Assembly (NCBI RefSeq): GCF_000237925.1
Contig: NC_031502.1
Location: 26,789,951 to 26,853,950, forward strand
DNA length: 64,000 bases
From: Schistosoma mansoni
Taxonomy: Eukaryota > Platyhelminthes > Trematoda > Strigeidida > Schistosomatidae
Reading direction: 5' to 3'
The first letter of the stretch is position 1. Every line of letters starts with the position of its first letter. The position numbers and the translations under genes are program-made. The notes beneath the pieces are model-generated. The model was not told the DNA's origin. It worked only from the letters and a program-made list of their open reading frames with translations, and did no database searches. Positions 12,661 to 24,519 of this stretch are shown here, in pieces.

Positions 12661-13233
12661 GTAATATTAATTATTTTTCCATTTCCAGAATACAGATAAT
12701 TACATAAATAAGAACATAATTGATATAACACACATTATACAGTTGTGATGAGTAACTATGGATTAACTCAAGTTTCAAATTGGAGAAAACCTATCGAGAA
12801 ACGCTTATTCATCAATGTCGCGTTTACTAACGTGGAAAGTAGAAGTATATGGACGGTTGTTTTACAAATACACAATATTTAATCAGTTAGCGAAGAAAAA
12901 ATCGGAAACATAAATCTATATTGCGATAGATTTGTAGAATTCAGTTTCGAACTAACCAGCATGCGAAATTCGTTTACCAATCATGGTTGTGTACAACTGA
13001 TGTTCGAACATTTTCATTAGGATGACTTAGATGAACGTGTATGTCCTATTTTATAATTATAGATCAGAAGGTTATGTCTCGCACACTGATTGTGCGAATG
13101 TGTTATCTATCACGTGAATTGATGTTCGTAATCTACTCGGATGACAGTTTCTCACGAAGTTCGAATTGTTGACTGGAACTACTCAATGATCGGACATCGG
13201 GGGATAATATCAATTGGTCAACAATGAGAGTCA
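12661..13233 (-). repeat. right arm of the long inverted repeat
   Basis: Reverse complement of 6940-7509. The inner end starts at GTAATATTAA (12661), and perfect matching runs to 13211. Weaker similarity (for example GAGAGTCATT against its partner near 6938) extends to about 13250. Confidence 0.9.
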
Positions 13234-13255
13234 TTCATTATATCTAATAAAAACT

Positions 13256-16200
13256 ATTATATACAAATTACTTTATGCAGTATTAAACGGGACAAATATT
13301 ATTTCATATGTTAATGATTAAAAGATCCGAATATTGTTGGTCATCTAACATCACATCAAAATAAAACTTAATTATCACAATCTATTTTTATCATTCGTTT
13401 AAACTGTTTGTACTGATTCTTGCCCATTGAATACTCATTGAAATACAAATCCTAATGGTTTTGAACTATATTTCTATTCTGGTGGATATCTTTGTTAGGA
13501 ATTGCTAAATAAATTTGGAGTTATTGTTTTGATTTTAAAAAAAGTCTTATTTATTACAGGTTTTTGTTAGAAAGTCATGATATTTGCAGTTTACTGATAA
13601 CTGATTAAGAATTTTAAGGTGTCAAGACAATTAATATTAATCAAAAATAGATGTCATTCAACCTGTTTGAAGAATTGTGAGACGTTACTGCCGAATACTT
13701 CTATACATGGTCTAATGAATTTTCAAGGCTATTTCGTTTCTAATTGTTTCCTACTTAATGTCATTTTTTGATGTCAACCAACAGGAGGTGGTAACAAAGA
13801 TCTACAAAACTTCATTAAACAATTACTGTGTCTTAACCGATGACTGACATCGAGATGGTTTCCTGAACTTTGATTAGTAGGTTTAAGTATGTCAGAAGTT
13901 AGCCAAATGGTCATCGACAATAGTGTGATACACTATAAGTTGACGAAAGCTGGAAATATGAACTGCTTGTTTCTTGCTCGGTCATTTAAAGATAATTTGT
14001 TCAGTTTCAGATCTGAGTATCCTTATTTTGATCTCTTCTATGATAGTGTTTGTCCAACACTGGTATATCACATGGTAGGCTGAAACTCAGCTCTATTTCC
14101 TCTTGTTTTACAATGGTTTTCTCATTGTTGTCAGCGTTCGACAAAACCCACTTTATAATGATAAATAGGTTTTGAGATATAATTTTTGACTGAGACTGTT
14201 TTGTCAGTAATCAGGTTTCTGATGTCGTCACTAACACTATCTCAATAAACACACAAATCATTATTTTCAGGATGAAATATAGGGACTTTAAGATCCATCG
14301 TGCATGCATTAACACGTATCACAAGTACCAGCTATGGTACTATGGTTTGAAAACGTACTAATTAAATAGCTTAAATTAATAACTTTGCTGACCAAAGTAT
14401 TCAGATTTATTATGACATTAAATATTCCGTGTATGTGATATTAAGTTTTCGTGTTGATCCTGAAAAAGAAAAATTGTTATTTGGCACTGTTTAGATGTAT
14501 ATCTTAAGTGGAGAATTTATCCGTTTAGTAATCCCCTGAGGATAATGATTGTTTAAATAATGTCACTGAGTGGAGAACACCATAATTGATTAAAATGTAC
14601 AGGAAAATTCCAAAATGAAATTTTTGTGAATAGATTTACTTACTCTTTTATTTAATAAATTCCTAGAAGAAATACATTGGACGAAGGGTATCTGAAGACA
14701 TGCAAATGACTTTTTTTTGCTATTGCTCACTATTTAACTACGATAGTTAATTAAAGTTTGTACAAACTTTTAGAATAACCGAATATGTGTAAGGATTTCT
14801 TACATTTAAAATCCATTATGTGTCCTCAAGAAATACACAAAGAGTTAATGATTATAAGTGACACATTAACCGCAATATATATACCCTTAGGTAAATGTTT
14901 TTGTCTGGAATTTGTTGATGTAACAGAATCCTGTATCCGTAAACCCATGATTCATGTTATTTAGTGACTTAGGGCATCACCACTGACAATTCTATTTTGT
15001 TTTTTGATGAAGACATTAAAACTAACTAAAAAAGTAACAAATACTAACAAACTCTTTCTCGATTATGTGATGACATGATACCTGCCCTCACTACTATTTT
15101 ATTACTATGTTTCCTTATCTGCGCTTCTAAAACACTTACGCAGTAAACAAAAGTTGTAAAGTCTGATTTATCAATTTCATGATTTGTAAATGGTAGTCTT
15201 CTTACAGTCCCTACGAGCCAGTAACAACAAGTAGGTCATTGTTGTTAATAGAGTTTATTAGAGACTTCCGTTTGCCTAAGGTACTACTTGTACCGATGAT
15301 ACTTATTCTATCCATTTGATATGTCCTATTAGTAGTAGGAGACTTCATTCAGTTGTTGTAGTAGGTTCAATATCAAATCCAGTGAAGGTGAATCTCATTT
15401 AACGTAATTGTTCAAATTCTCTTACAATGTGACTCTCTTTTCTTGTCTAGAGAGATTTAAAAAGTAATTAGGGAAATCAGTCATTCACGGCCACAGAAGG
15501 CTAAGCTTGGTTTTGCTGACAGGCTGGAGTCTGATAGTTCGTTTAATCTTCAATTACTATACTCCAAGTAGAGTTACGGATACGTGATGGTTTGAGATGG
15601 ACGCCCAATCAATGAGGGGATGAAAAAAAGGTATTCATATCCGTATTCAGAGTTCCGAATAGCTGACATTTAGGACTATATTTTGGATGAGATGTATCTG
15701 TGAAAATGTGTACCGAATTCACAGTTTGTTTATCTTCAATTCTGTTTTCAGTAAAATAAAACTGACAACATAAAATACAGAAATAAATAAGAATTCTAAG
15801 AGCAGCTGAGTATCTTAACACACGATTACACTAAGCCCCTGGTTAATGAACACAAATTACCATGATTTTTCAGCCTTTTATTCTACACAACAGTCATACT
15901 ACCTCATTAAAAAATATCATAATATGTAAATAAAAGGGAACACTGTGACATTTGGAATGACTAAAACGATAAAAGTCTCAAGAGAAAACCGATGTATTCC
16001 GGTAATGGAAGAAACCGCTCGAAGAAATGTTTTCTTTTACAATTGAGTAAACTATTAATTTCTTCGGTCACTCGGAATTAGTCTCGCGATAAATTTTATC
16101 TTTAAATAAATAAAGTTCTCCATATCTAATTTAAGATAATTCTGTACACTAACCGGTGAACTGAACTACTTTTCTCTGTTTTTTTAAATAATAAGAATAA

Positions 16201-17342
16201 CGACAAGTTCTTCTCTTTTAAACGCTCATAAATCCATTGCTCACGTTTCTTTTGTTTTTTATTATAATTACTTGTTGATAAAAATCGATAAATCTTATTG
16301 CATATGATATCTGTTTCTGAGTGTTACAATAATTGACCTTTCCAGTAATTGTAAGAAAATTTATGATGACCTGTGACTCATTGTGACCCTGAGAAATTAA
16401 ATAAATACTTCACAGAAGCAAAATTTTCTTCAGTCTCAGTGAACTTCATCTGGATTCTTATTATCTAACTTCTCTGTTCATAAGAACAAATTAAGTCTAT
16501 AGCATATTTACTTGAAATCGGAATATTTCTAAACCTGTTTTTAACTATCCTGTGAACAAGCTATATTGTTCAGCTCAGATGTTGCAGCTAGGTAAGTTGA
16601 GAACAAATCTTAAATGACTATCGTAGTAATCATTTTAAGAGTGAATAAAATTTTAATAAATTCTTTGTATTATAAGACATAGTATTTAGGTATTAGATTG
16701 CTGAAAAATATGTTAGAAAATGTGACAAAATGTTGCTCATCGTCGATCATAAAACAAAAAAACTGTACATTCAGCATTTGTCGAAGATGGTTCGATCTTT
16801 TGGTTCGATCTTTAGAAATTTTTTCTACATTTTACAATAGAAAAATATACATGTAGAGTATTAGGCATATAACAGCTACTTGAGTAGTTGACGTAACCCG
16901 CATCAATAGCACAGGCTTTTTTCATAATATCATTATTTATTACCACTAAGACTTTAACAACCTACATTACCTCATTGCTCCCATTAGGGTAGATATATTA
17001 GTGATCATTGTTAAAAATCGTACATTTGTTTCTGCAGAATAATGCGTTGAGTGCTTCCATAGAGTGTACTATCATACCTTGATTACTTATGCTTCAGCTA
17101 GATAATACCAAAACAATAAGAAATGTTGTGCTGATGAGGATAGTTGACGGGAAACCCTTAACTCCTGTTCCATGTTATTTAGAGTTTGCTAGAAAATTTT
17201 ATAAACCCTAAAAATACACATAAGATATTTACCTCACAGTTAGACTGCAGAGCTCTAGTAGATATTTTCAGATCTCAAACCTTATTTTTCCTAAAGACAA
17301 CCGTCTAAAATATTGTTTTATTTATTTATCTTTCATCTCAAG
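13256..17342. other. AT-rich stretch with at most scattered exons
   Basis: No repeat family was recognised. One open stretch at 13889-14075 could be an exon. The terminal exon at 17343 needs upstream exons that should lie here or further left, but I could not place them. Confidence 0.4.
13889..14075 (+). CDS. possible exon of an unrecognised gene
   Basis: An open frame beginning MSEVSQMVIDNSVIHYKL and continuing through NMNCLFLARSFKDN and SEYPYFDLFYDSVCP ends at a GTAGGC donor-like site (14076). Amino-acid use looks protein-like, but no family is recognised. It ends in phase 0, whereas the 17343 exon needs a donor in phase 1, so the two cannot be joined directly. It may be a chance frame. 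Confidence 0.22.
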
Positions 17343-17707
17343 ATTCGAAATCGAAATACAAACCTGAATTTAACGATCAGTCACAGTCGTCCATCCCAAA
17401 GCTCCCTGAGTTGAGTTTTCAAGATGTTGAGAAATATTTTTCCGATTTATGGTTTGAACAATTATCCATCAGTGAAGCGGTTAACAGAAGTGAATATCAT
17501 ACATCAAATACAGCTGAGGGAAATTATCAAACGATCTCATTATCTGACGAACAGTTGTATAACACTGATAATCATATATTAGCGAACCAATTGTCCATAT
17601 TTCCTAAAAATACCGACAGCCGTAAAATGAGCACGGTTGAAAATAGACGTAAAAGACGCTGGAAAACTATGGCACGTGCTATGATTCCTAAAACACAATA
17701 TTTTTAA
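17343..17707 (+). CDS. terminal exon of an unrecognised gene
   Basis: A pyrimidine-rich acceptor (TTTCATCTCAAG) precedes an open frame that begins with two bases of a split codon and then reads SKSKYKPEFNDQSQSSIPK. It continues through LSFQDVEKYFSDLWFEQL and ends NRRKRRWKTMARAMI...QYF with TAA at 17705-17707. About 121 residues are encoded. The acidic, Ser/Asn-rich body with a strongly basic tail suggests a nuclear or nucleic-acid-binding C-terminus; that is inference. Upstream exons were not found. I do not recognise the protein. Confidence 0.5.
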
Positions 17708-20700
17708 TAGCTTTAAATAATTTCAGAAATTACAAAGTCCTAATTGTCACTCACGTCTATCACATAAAAACTAATCACAATAACTTTATTTAGATTCACA
17801 AGAATGATGTATAAATTTTTAAAAGTAACTTGATAATTTCTTGCTGAATATTGCATTTCATAAAGTTTCTAATCAATGCCTTGTTTTCCATATATCTGTC
17901 AGGTGATTTCACTTTTGGCTATCAGGTTGGATACAGAAGTTCCATAATCTATCGATGTCAGTGATTAAGAATATAAAGATTTCAATGATCAAGCCATCAA
18001 CTTCAAGTTAGTATTTATCCATCACTTTAAATGAATATTAAGAAATGCTTTCCCTAAAGTATAGGGAATGTCATTCATATATGTTAACATTAGTGATCTT
18101 GGTGTAACTTGAACAAAACTGGTACTTACCACAGGAAACCGTGATTCTCACGGTCCATGAAAGAAGACGAAGACAATAGATGAGGATTTGTTATACATCA
18201 AAAATAAATCAAAGCTATATCCTATTATGTGAAATTTTATGTATTTTCTTTACACCGATCAGTATTCAGGTTGGAATACATTAAACCGAATAGCACTTGT
18301 CACCAACGAATTAATAACTTACTTTATGAGCAGAAATTTATCATATAAGACTAAACGGTTTTAACCAACACATATAGCTAATTTAGTAAACTATATGATT
18401 AAGTATCATAGACAACTAGAGGAAATCTATTTTGTAGATCAGTCTCACTCCAATCCATTAATATCTGTTTCATCATCTTACCAGTGCTAGAAATGGACAC
18501 TCGTCTCCTGAAACATCAAATAATTGTTTGCTAGAATCCTGAAATAGGATATTAATTTACAGTGAGTGCCTACTGTTTATTATTGATATACCCTATAATC
18601 AATGTGAACTAGAGTAAGTAGGTATAGTTAAATAAAACAATTCAGGCTACAAACAAATCCTTATAGAATACCACTGAAAAAGGTTATGATGTAGTGTTGG
18701 TCAGTTGTAAACACTAAGTAATCATCATTTTTTCTTGATGATGTTAGTGAAGTATTAATCTATGGGGTAAGATAATGAGAACTGAAATAAATATTAACGA
18801 ATGTGAACATTATCGTATAGAAGCTCATACTTTCCGGAGGACTTTAAATACCATAAATCATACTACTACTTCAACTTCTAAAGAAAAGTGATTTAGAAAT
18901 TATAACAAATTTGCAAATCTATGAAGTCATATGACAACTTTTAGTTCAAATTTGTTGCTAGTTCGTGTACCACTGAAAAGTAAATTTCAGTGTTGTTATA
19001 AAGAAGAAATGAATAAGAATTTACGATTACTAACAGAAGCGAAAATCTAAAACCTGATGAATTAGTGGATAATGATTGAGGATTATGTAACTAAAATAAC
19101 ATGGAAATTACTATTTTCAGTTTCTGAAAAAGAAACGTAATTCATGTCTTAATAAATCAAGGGGAATTTTGACTAGCTCAACTTCCGAAGTTCGAAAAAT
19201 ATCTATCTGTAGTTCAGTGACAACTACACGAATAAGACAATTCCATTTCATCCGTCACATTCTCACGGATAGACCATTCTTTATTCTCGTGTAAAATAAC
19301 TGCTTGGAAGGAGATGGATTATTCAGTTTACACTGTAAATGGAAACACAGCACCTACTGGTATTTAATAACACAAGTCAATAAGCCATTCGAGATAGTCT
19401 CGATAACTTGACTGTAATATATATCTAGACTTGTGTGGGGGATACTCTTTTCGTCATTATCTCTCAGGTATTATCACTTCTAAAGTAGAGATATTTGAAT
19501 ATTAGATACGTATTTATTGATTTCTAACGTTTTCATTGATAAGTTTATTAGTGAATATTCGTTTTTCTAAAAGGAATTATTAGAAGTCATTGATAATTCA
19601 TAATCTAATATATATTGACATACTATCTAAGTTCCTATAAACAATATTATTTATAGTGCTGGATAGTAACTGCATGTGAAGCTTCTTAAAGGCAGTTATG
19701 TGTCTTCCTGAATAGGCTGTTTTTAATAACATATTAAATTGTACTCACTTTCATCCAGTACAGTAGGTAAAATAGGAACCACCATTATTTTCCTGATCTA
19801 CTGTTAGCCCACTGTAGTTATGGACAAGGTGAAAGCGTCAATTAACATAACTAAAGAGTTTTAAATGAGGATTAGGCACTTAAAAAATAATACTGTAGCT
19901 GAACCTTGAGGTTTAATCAATATTTCAGCCAACAAAGTAAACTTAAATGGGAAACGTTAGGATATTCCAGGAAGTAAAATGTTCATTTCAAATCTGTTAT
20001 TTGTGAGAGACATTTATTTATTTATGTATCTATGATTATTTTTTTATAGACTACACAGAAATTGGGTCATTAATAAAGTGATCGAAAAATTCAAAGCGTA
20101 ATAGTTTAGGGTGTAGTAAAAAGCAATAAGATGAAGATACATTGTGGATGAAAAGAGTGGAATATGCAAAGTAGATGAAGAAGTAAAAGACAGATGATGG
20201 TGATGATAACTTGCAAATTTAAAGATAGGTTAAGACTATGACAAAATGGAGGATTAGAGATGTTCTTTTAGCACAGAAGTTGCGGTCCAAGTAAGTGAAT
20301 TTTTACGACAGCGACTCTGTACAAGTTCCCTATCCATGTACCTTAACACCATTTTATCTAGTTTTGTAGATAAGTCTGAAAAATAAACAGGGCAGAGCTG
20401 TGTGACTGGAGCTGATAAAGCATTAGACAGTAGAGCTGCTGATCATTGCATATTCACCATCTAACATATATGCAGGATATTGTGATGGGACAAGTTTGTG
20501 AAAACTACTCTTTTTTGGCCTACTAGTTCAAATAAGCTCAGTTTGGCCAAACAGCCTGTTTTTTCCTTGAATTATCCCCGAATCATCGATCAAACATAAA
20601 AGACAACTTGGAACTCCCCCAAATGAAAGATATTGGTTAAAGTTCCTAGAAGTTGGTTTCACAGGATATCTGCTCTTGCACGTCCCTTTGGATACAAATG

Positions 20701-20961
20701 AATTGGCTTGAGTGATAGCTTTATAAGTATCACCACACTAACTATGACTTAACATGCTTCTATTTTTGTTATAACCACCTGATTTTACTTCATTAGTTAG
20801 AATTCGCAAGTTCAATCAAAAACGAAATGACCTAGATAAAGAAAATTATCTGCAAACTTGATTACTATTTTACTTAAATATAGTCAATCAGTCATTTAGT
20901 TTATGAGTTCAATATACTACTCAACTTGAGTATATGCACTCTTTCTTTTGTTGTTTTTGTG

Positions 20962-21161
20962 NNNNNNNNNNNNNNNNNNNNNNNNNNNNNNNNNNNNNNN
21001 NNNNNNNNNNNNNNNNNNNNNNNNNNNNNNNNNNNNNNNNNNNNNNNNNNNNNNNNNNNNNNNNNNNNNNNNNNNNNNNNNNNNNNNNNNNNNNNNNNNN
21101 NNNNNNNNNNNNNNNNNNNNNNNNNNNNNNNNNNNNNNNNNNNNNNNNNNNNNNNNNNNNN
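20962..21161. other. assembly gap of 200 N
   Basis: Exactly 200 undetermined bases, the same length as the second gap, so this is a placeholder length. An AT dinucleotide run begins 43 bases later and may have caused the break. Confidence 0.95.
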
Positions 21162-21201
21162 GGAGCCACCCACTTTACATCAGTCTTGGCGTTTTATTCA
21201 A

Positions 21202-21204
<3 letters not shown>

Positions 21205-21256
<52 letters not shown>
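21205..21256. repeat. (AT)n microsatellite
   Basis: About 26 AT units directly downstream of the gap. Confidence 0.95.
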
Positions 21257-21258
<2 letters not shown>

Positions 21259-22000
21259 ATTTAAAATATAACCATTAAGACTATCGTTTCAGTGTCTCGT
21301 CAGCTTAATAAAAGGTACCAACTATCGACCAAGTTTTAGCTTTATCTTAGTCACATATTACTGGACATAGAAGTTGCCCCTTTCATTGCATTAAGATGTT
21401 CCGTATTCTGATATTTAAAATGACGCCCACCTAAAGAGAATCTGATAATGATCCAATTAACTACCTTACTGTTTCTTAAATACATTCAGTATCTTTACTG
21501 ATTACCATCAATTCAAAAATCTTCTTTATGAAAGCTTGTTTGTAAAATACAGATTAATGTGTATCATCTGTCATTAGAACAATTACTATCTCATATTAAT
21601 TAGAACTGTACTTTATGTGATAGTACGCTCAAAAGTAGAATGAATGAAGACAAAGAACTAATAGTAAAAGTCATCACTACTCAAAAGCATAGTCGCTAAA
21701 ACTGTGACGAATGTAGTTTTAGCAATGATGAAATTGTACTTGATCTCTCCTTAAATGAATACCGTAGATTAAAATGATTCAGAGTTATTATAATTATCCA
21801 AACAATTTTAAAATTCTTCGATACAATAATTGCTTTCATTACTTTGTAATAAAGGAAATTACTTATTAACTACTTCCTTTAAATTGGACTCAATCACATG
21901 TTTATGAAAATTAGCTCTAATCTAAATTTACAGACAAAAACAAATTGCCAGTAATTATCATGTAAAGTATTTTTTCTCACTTCCACTTCGTCTAATTTAT

Positions 22001-22009
22001 TATATAAAT
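22001..22009 (+). promoter_or_regulatory. TATA-like box of the second peptide gene
   Basis: TATATAAAT lies 61 bases before the ATG AAG | GTAAGT mini-exon at 22062, mirroring the arrangement of gene 1. Confidence 0.4.
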
Positions 22010-22061
22010 TTAACTCTGAAAATTCTACTCCATTTAGTTAAAGGCTTGTGGTAATATGGAA

Positions 22062-24513
22062 ATGAAGGTAAGTTTAAAGCTAGTGTAAATTTATGTTTCT
22101 TTTTTTTCTTCCGATCTAACATTTATTTTATATGTAGTTACAGAAAACCTGTTATTATTTAATAGTAATGGCGCAAGACTGGTAGGTCCTGGGTTCGAAT
22201 CTCGCGAGGCGGGATCGTGGATGCGCACTGCTGAGGAGTCCCATAATAGGACAAAACGGCCATCCAGTGCTTCCAGGTTTTCCATAGTGGTCTAACTTCA
22301 ATTGACTCATGATTTCAACTATGAAAGTACTGAAATCTCCACAAAACCCCTTCTAATAATAGTTTTTAGTTTGAAAACTGAATAGAAAGTATAAATTATT
22401 CTCTCGGTTGGGAAGTGAATATTTTTTATTGTACAATGGTTTACGTCCTTAAAATAACCTTCATTTATAGCCACCAAAATATGATTGTGTAAGCCGGTGA
22501 ACTTTAGCTATAGAAATATATATTGAATAAAATCAGCACAATCGATTCGTAAAAACCTTATTAAATAAAACAACTATTTTAGGTATTAGTATACAGTTTA
22601 GTGTAAATCAAGAAAGGATATTTACAGAATAACTAAACTATCATCAAATAAATCCCAATGACATCTAGCGATTAACTATTTTTCCACAGAATTTTAAAAT
22701 TAGCTGTCCTTAGTAACCATTAGGAGCAATGGTAATAAATTGTATTGATAAATAACTAGTGAACTGTAGTGACCTTGATGTCATGAATGCTTTTAATCTA
22801 TTCTGAACCATGATATTATAACAATATTTGACATCCATAAAGTTAGAAGTCTGTTCACATTCATCAGTCTATCCAAATACTCACTCGTGTTTATGAAAAT
22901 GTCATACTTTGAAATTATTTATTAAAATATATATAGATCAGCAATTCAAATTAATAAATGCTCTCTTGATTTCATATCCCAATATTCTAAAACAAAAAAT
23001 GACTTGTCATTAGTCTACATGGCTTCTTCAAATAAGGTCTTTCTGTAACTGAATAATTTATTTCTGAAAAGCTTTCATTTGCTAATAGTGTAATTACTAA
23101 TTAGGCCAACGTAACCTTCACCTATGTAAATGGGAATGATGACTGAAATTGGAAAAATGCACTCGTAAGTTGATTGAAACAAGCAGTTGTAGATTGATCT
23201 TATACTAATCAGAGGACGAAATCTGGTTGCTATATGAGTTTCTCTTCAGTCTCCAATAATATGGGTAACCGACTTATAGTGCGTTATTTTACCTTGATTA
23301 GTGGTAGACTCATATCACATTTCATTTAACTGGTTCTAAGAAATGTAGTCTGTTTATTGAAGGTTACTCAGATGATACAAATTACATTATATAGCATGAA
23401 CCAGCACACGATCACTAAGATACATTTATTCAATGTAAAATAAGAAACAGTTTCTACTTATGTGATAATTAAGAGTATTTGAATTATAGTATAAACTAGT
23501 AATCCCAGAAACAACGCAGTTTAACCAAGAAGTATTAGATGAACACAAACGAATGTGTTGTATTTGGAATTCAAAATCAAGTAGTCATCAATACAAAAGA
23601 ATCATTGGTTCATACTAACACCACAACTCACTGTAATTGTATTTCGGTCTGTAAACTCAAAGTTTTGGTATATTATCACTTTATATCTACTAAACCTTGA
23701 AACAAATTGCTTTAGCACAGCCTGAAAGTCATATAGACGTCTTAAATATAATAAAAGATTGGACTAGAATGAATAACTACAAGGTTTATTCGAATAGTCT
23801 CTGTATCTTGAAATCCACATGGTAACATCTTACTAACGAAAATACGAAATCTACTTAACAACTCTCAGTACCAGATGAAGATTAGTTCTACATAGTCAGT
23901 TTGAAATGTGAGCTTTAAACAAGTATTCTTTAAATCTTCAAGATGATAACTTCTGAATGATAGTAAACATGTAAAGAATTTAAGTTGAATAAAAATCTAC
24001 GGTAAATACTTCTGTACACGATGACTTTACTTAGATTTTTATACGAAAGCTTTCTCATTAGTCAATAAAAAAGAATAGTTTGATTTTACAAAGGTTGCAG
24101 TACATTGACTGCATGTGTATAGCATAAGTAGCTTGAGTACTTCTAAATGAACAAACTTTGTTAGCCATTTCTGCTCTAATTCCAATCATAATGTAAATAT
24201 GTTGAGATAATCCATTTGCATTCAGTTCATTAATCACGTATTAAACTAAATACTTATAAGATTCATCCATTTACAGGTTCAGGTGATTCTTATTTTAGCC
24301 TTATCTTTCAAAATGGTGATGAATAGAGTGATTTTGGTTGGAGGTGACTGTAAACTAGATTGTTTAAAACGTAGTCTTATGTGTGATGATCGATGCAAAA
24401 GAATGCCTTTCCGTGGAGAGATATGCTACTTAGAATGCAGGAGCACATTATCGGAATGTCTGGATAAACCATGTGCGAAATTTGCTGAGGACTATTATGG
24501 AAGATACAGTTAA
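22062..24513 (+). CDS. small secreted eight-cysteine peptide, gene 2
   Basis: Exon 2 (24277-24513) encodes VQVILILALSFKMVMNR, then a cysteine-rich region ending YGRYS at TAA 24511-24513. The cysteines are spaced C-x3-C-x6-C-x3-C-x9-C-x3-C-x6-C-x4-C, the same framework as the gene at 6013 except for a longer central linker. Exon 1 is inferred: ATG AAG at 22062-22067 followed by GTAAGT is the same mini-exon as in gene 1, with a TATA-like box in the same place; an in-frame ATG at 22056 would add two residues. The acceptor could be at 24276 or 24282, both in phase 0. The 2.2-kb intron contains a hammerhead SINE. The predicted signal peptide is weaker than in gene 1, and overall identity between the two is low outside the cysteines, so the copies are old paralogues. 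The product is about 78-80 residues. Confidence 0.6.
22165..22360 (+). mobile_element. tRNA-headed hammerhead SINE, family 2, 5'-truncated
   Basis: A B-box (GGGTTCGAATCTC) near 22191 is followed by a hammerhead motif at 22219-22275 and a tail ending in CCACAAAACCCC. The same order and much of the same sequence occur at 38460-38685, which identifies the family. The A-box part of the head is missing. It lies within the inferred intron of the peptide gene. Confidence 0.8.
22219..22275 (+). ncRNA. hammerhead ribozyme, decayed core
   Basis: Stem I pairs GCACTG (22225-22230) with CAGTGC (22265-22270). CTGAGGA lies at 22231-22237, and stem II is GTCC/GGAC around CATAATA. The GAAA box reads AAAA at 22253-22256, which removes the invariant G12, and the cleavage triplet reads ATC. 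The fold is kept but catalysis should be lost. Confidence 0.75.
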
Positions 24514-24519
24514 TCAACT

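Larger units (their letters stand above)
17708..21990. other. AT-rich intergenic stretch with an assembly gap
   Basis: No gene or transposon was recognised. It contains the gap at 20962-21161 and an AT run just after it. Confidence 0.45.

Noticed and set aside
20901-21278. Open frames spanning the first gap
   Set aside because: They consist of undetermined bases and an AT repeat.
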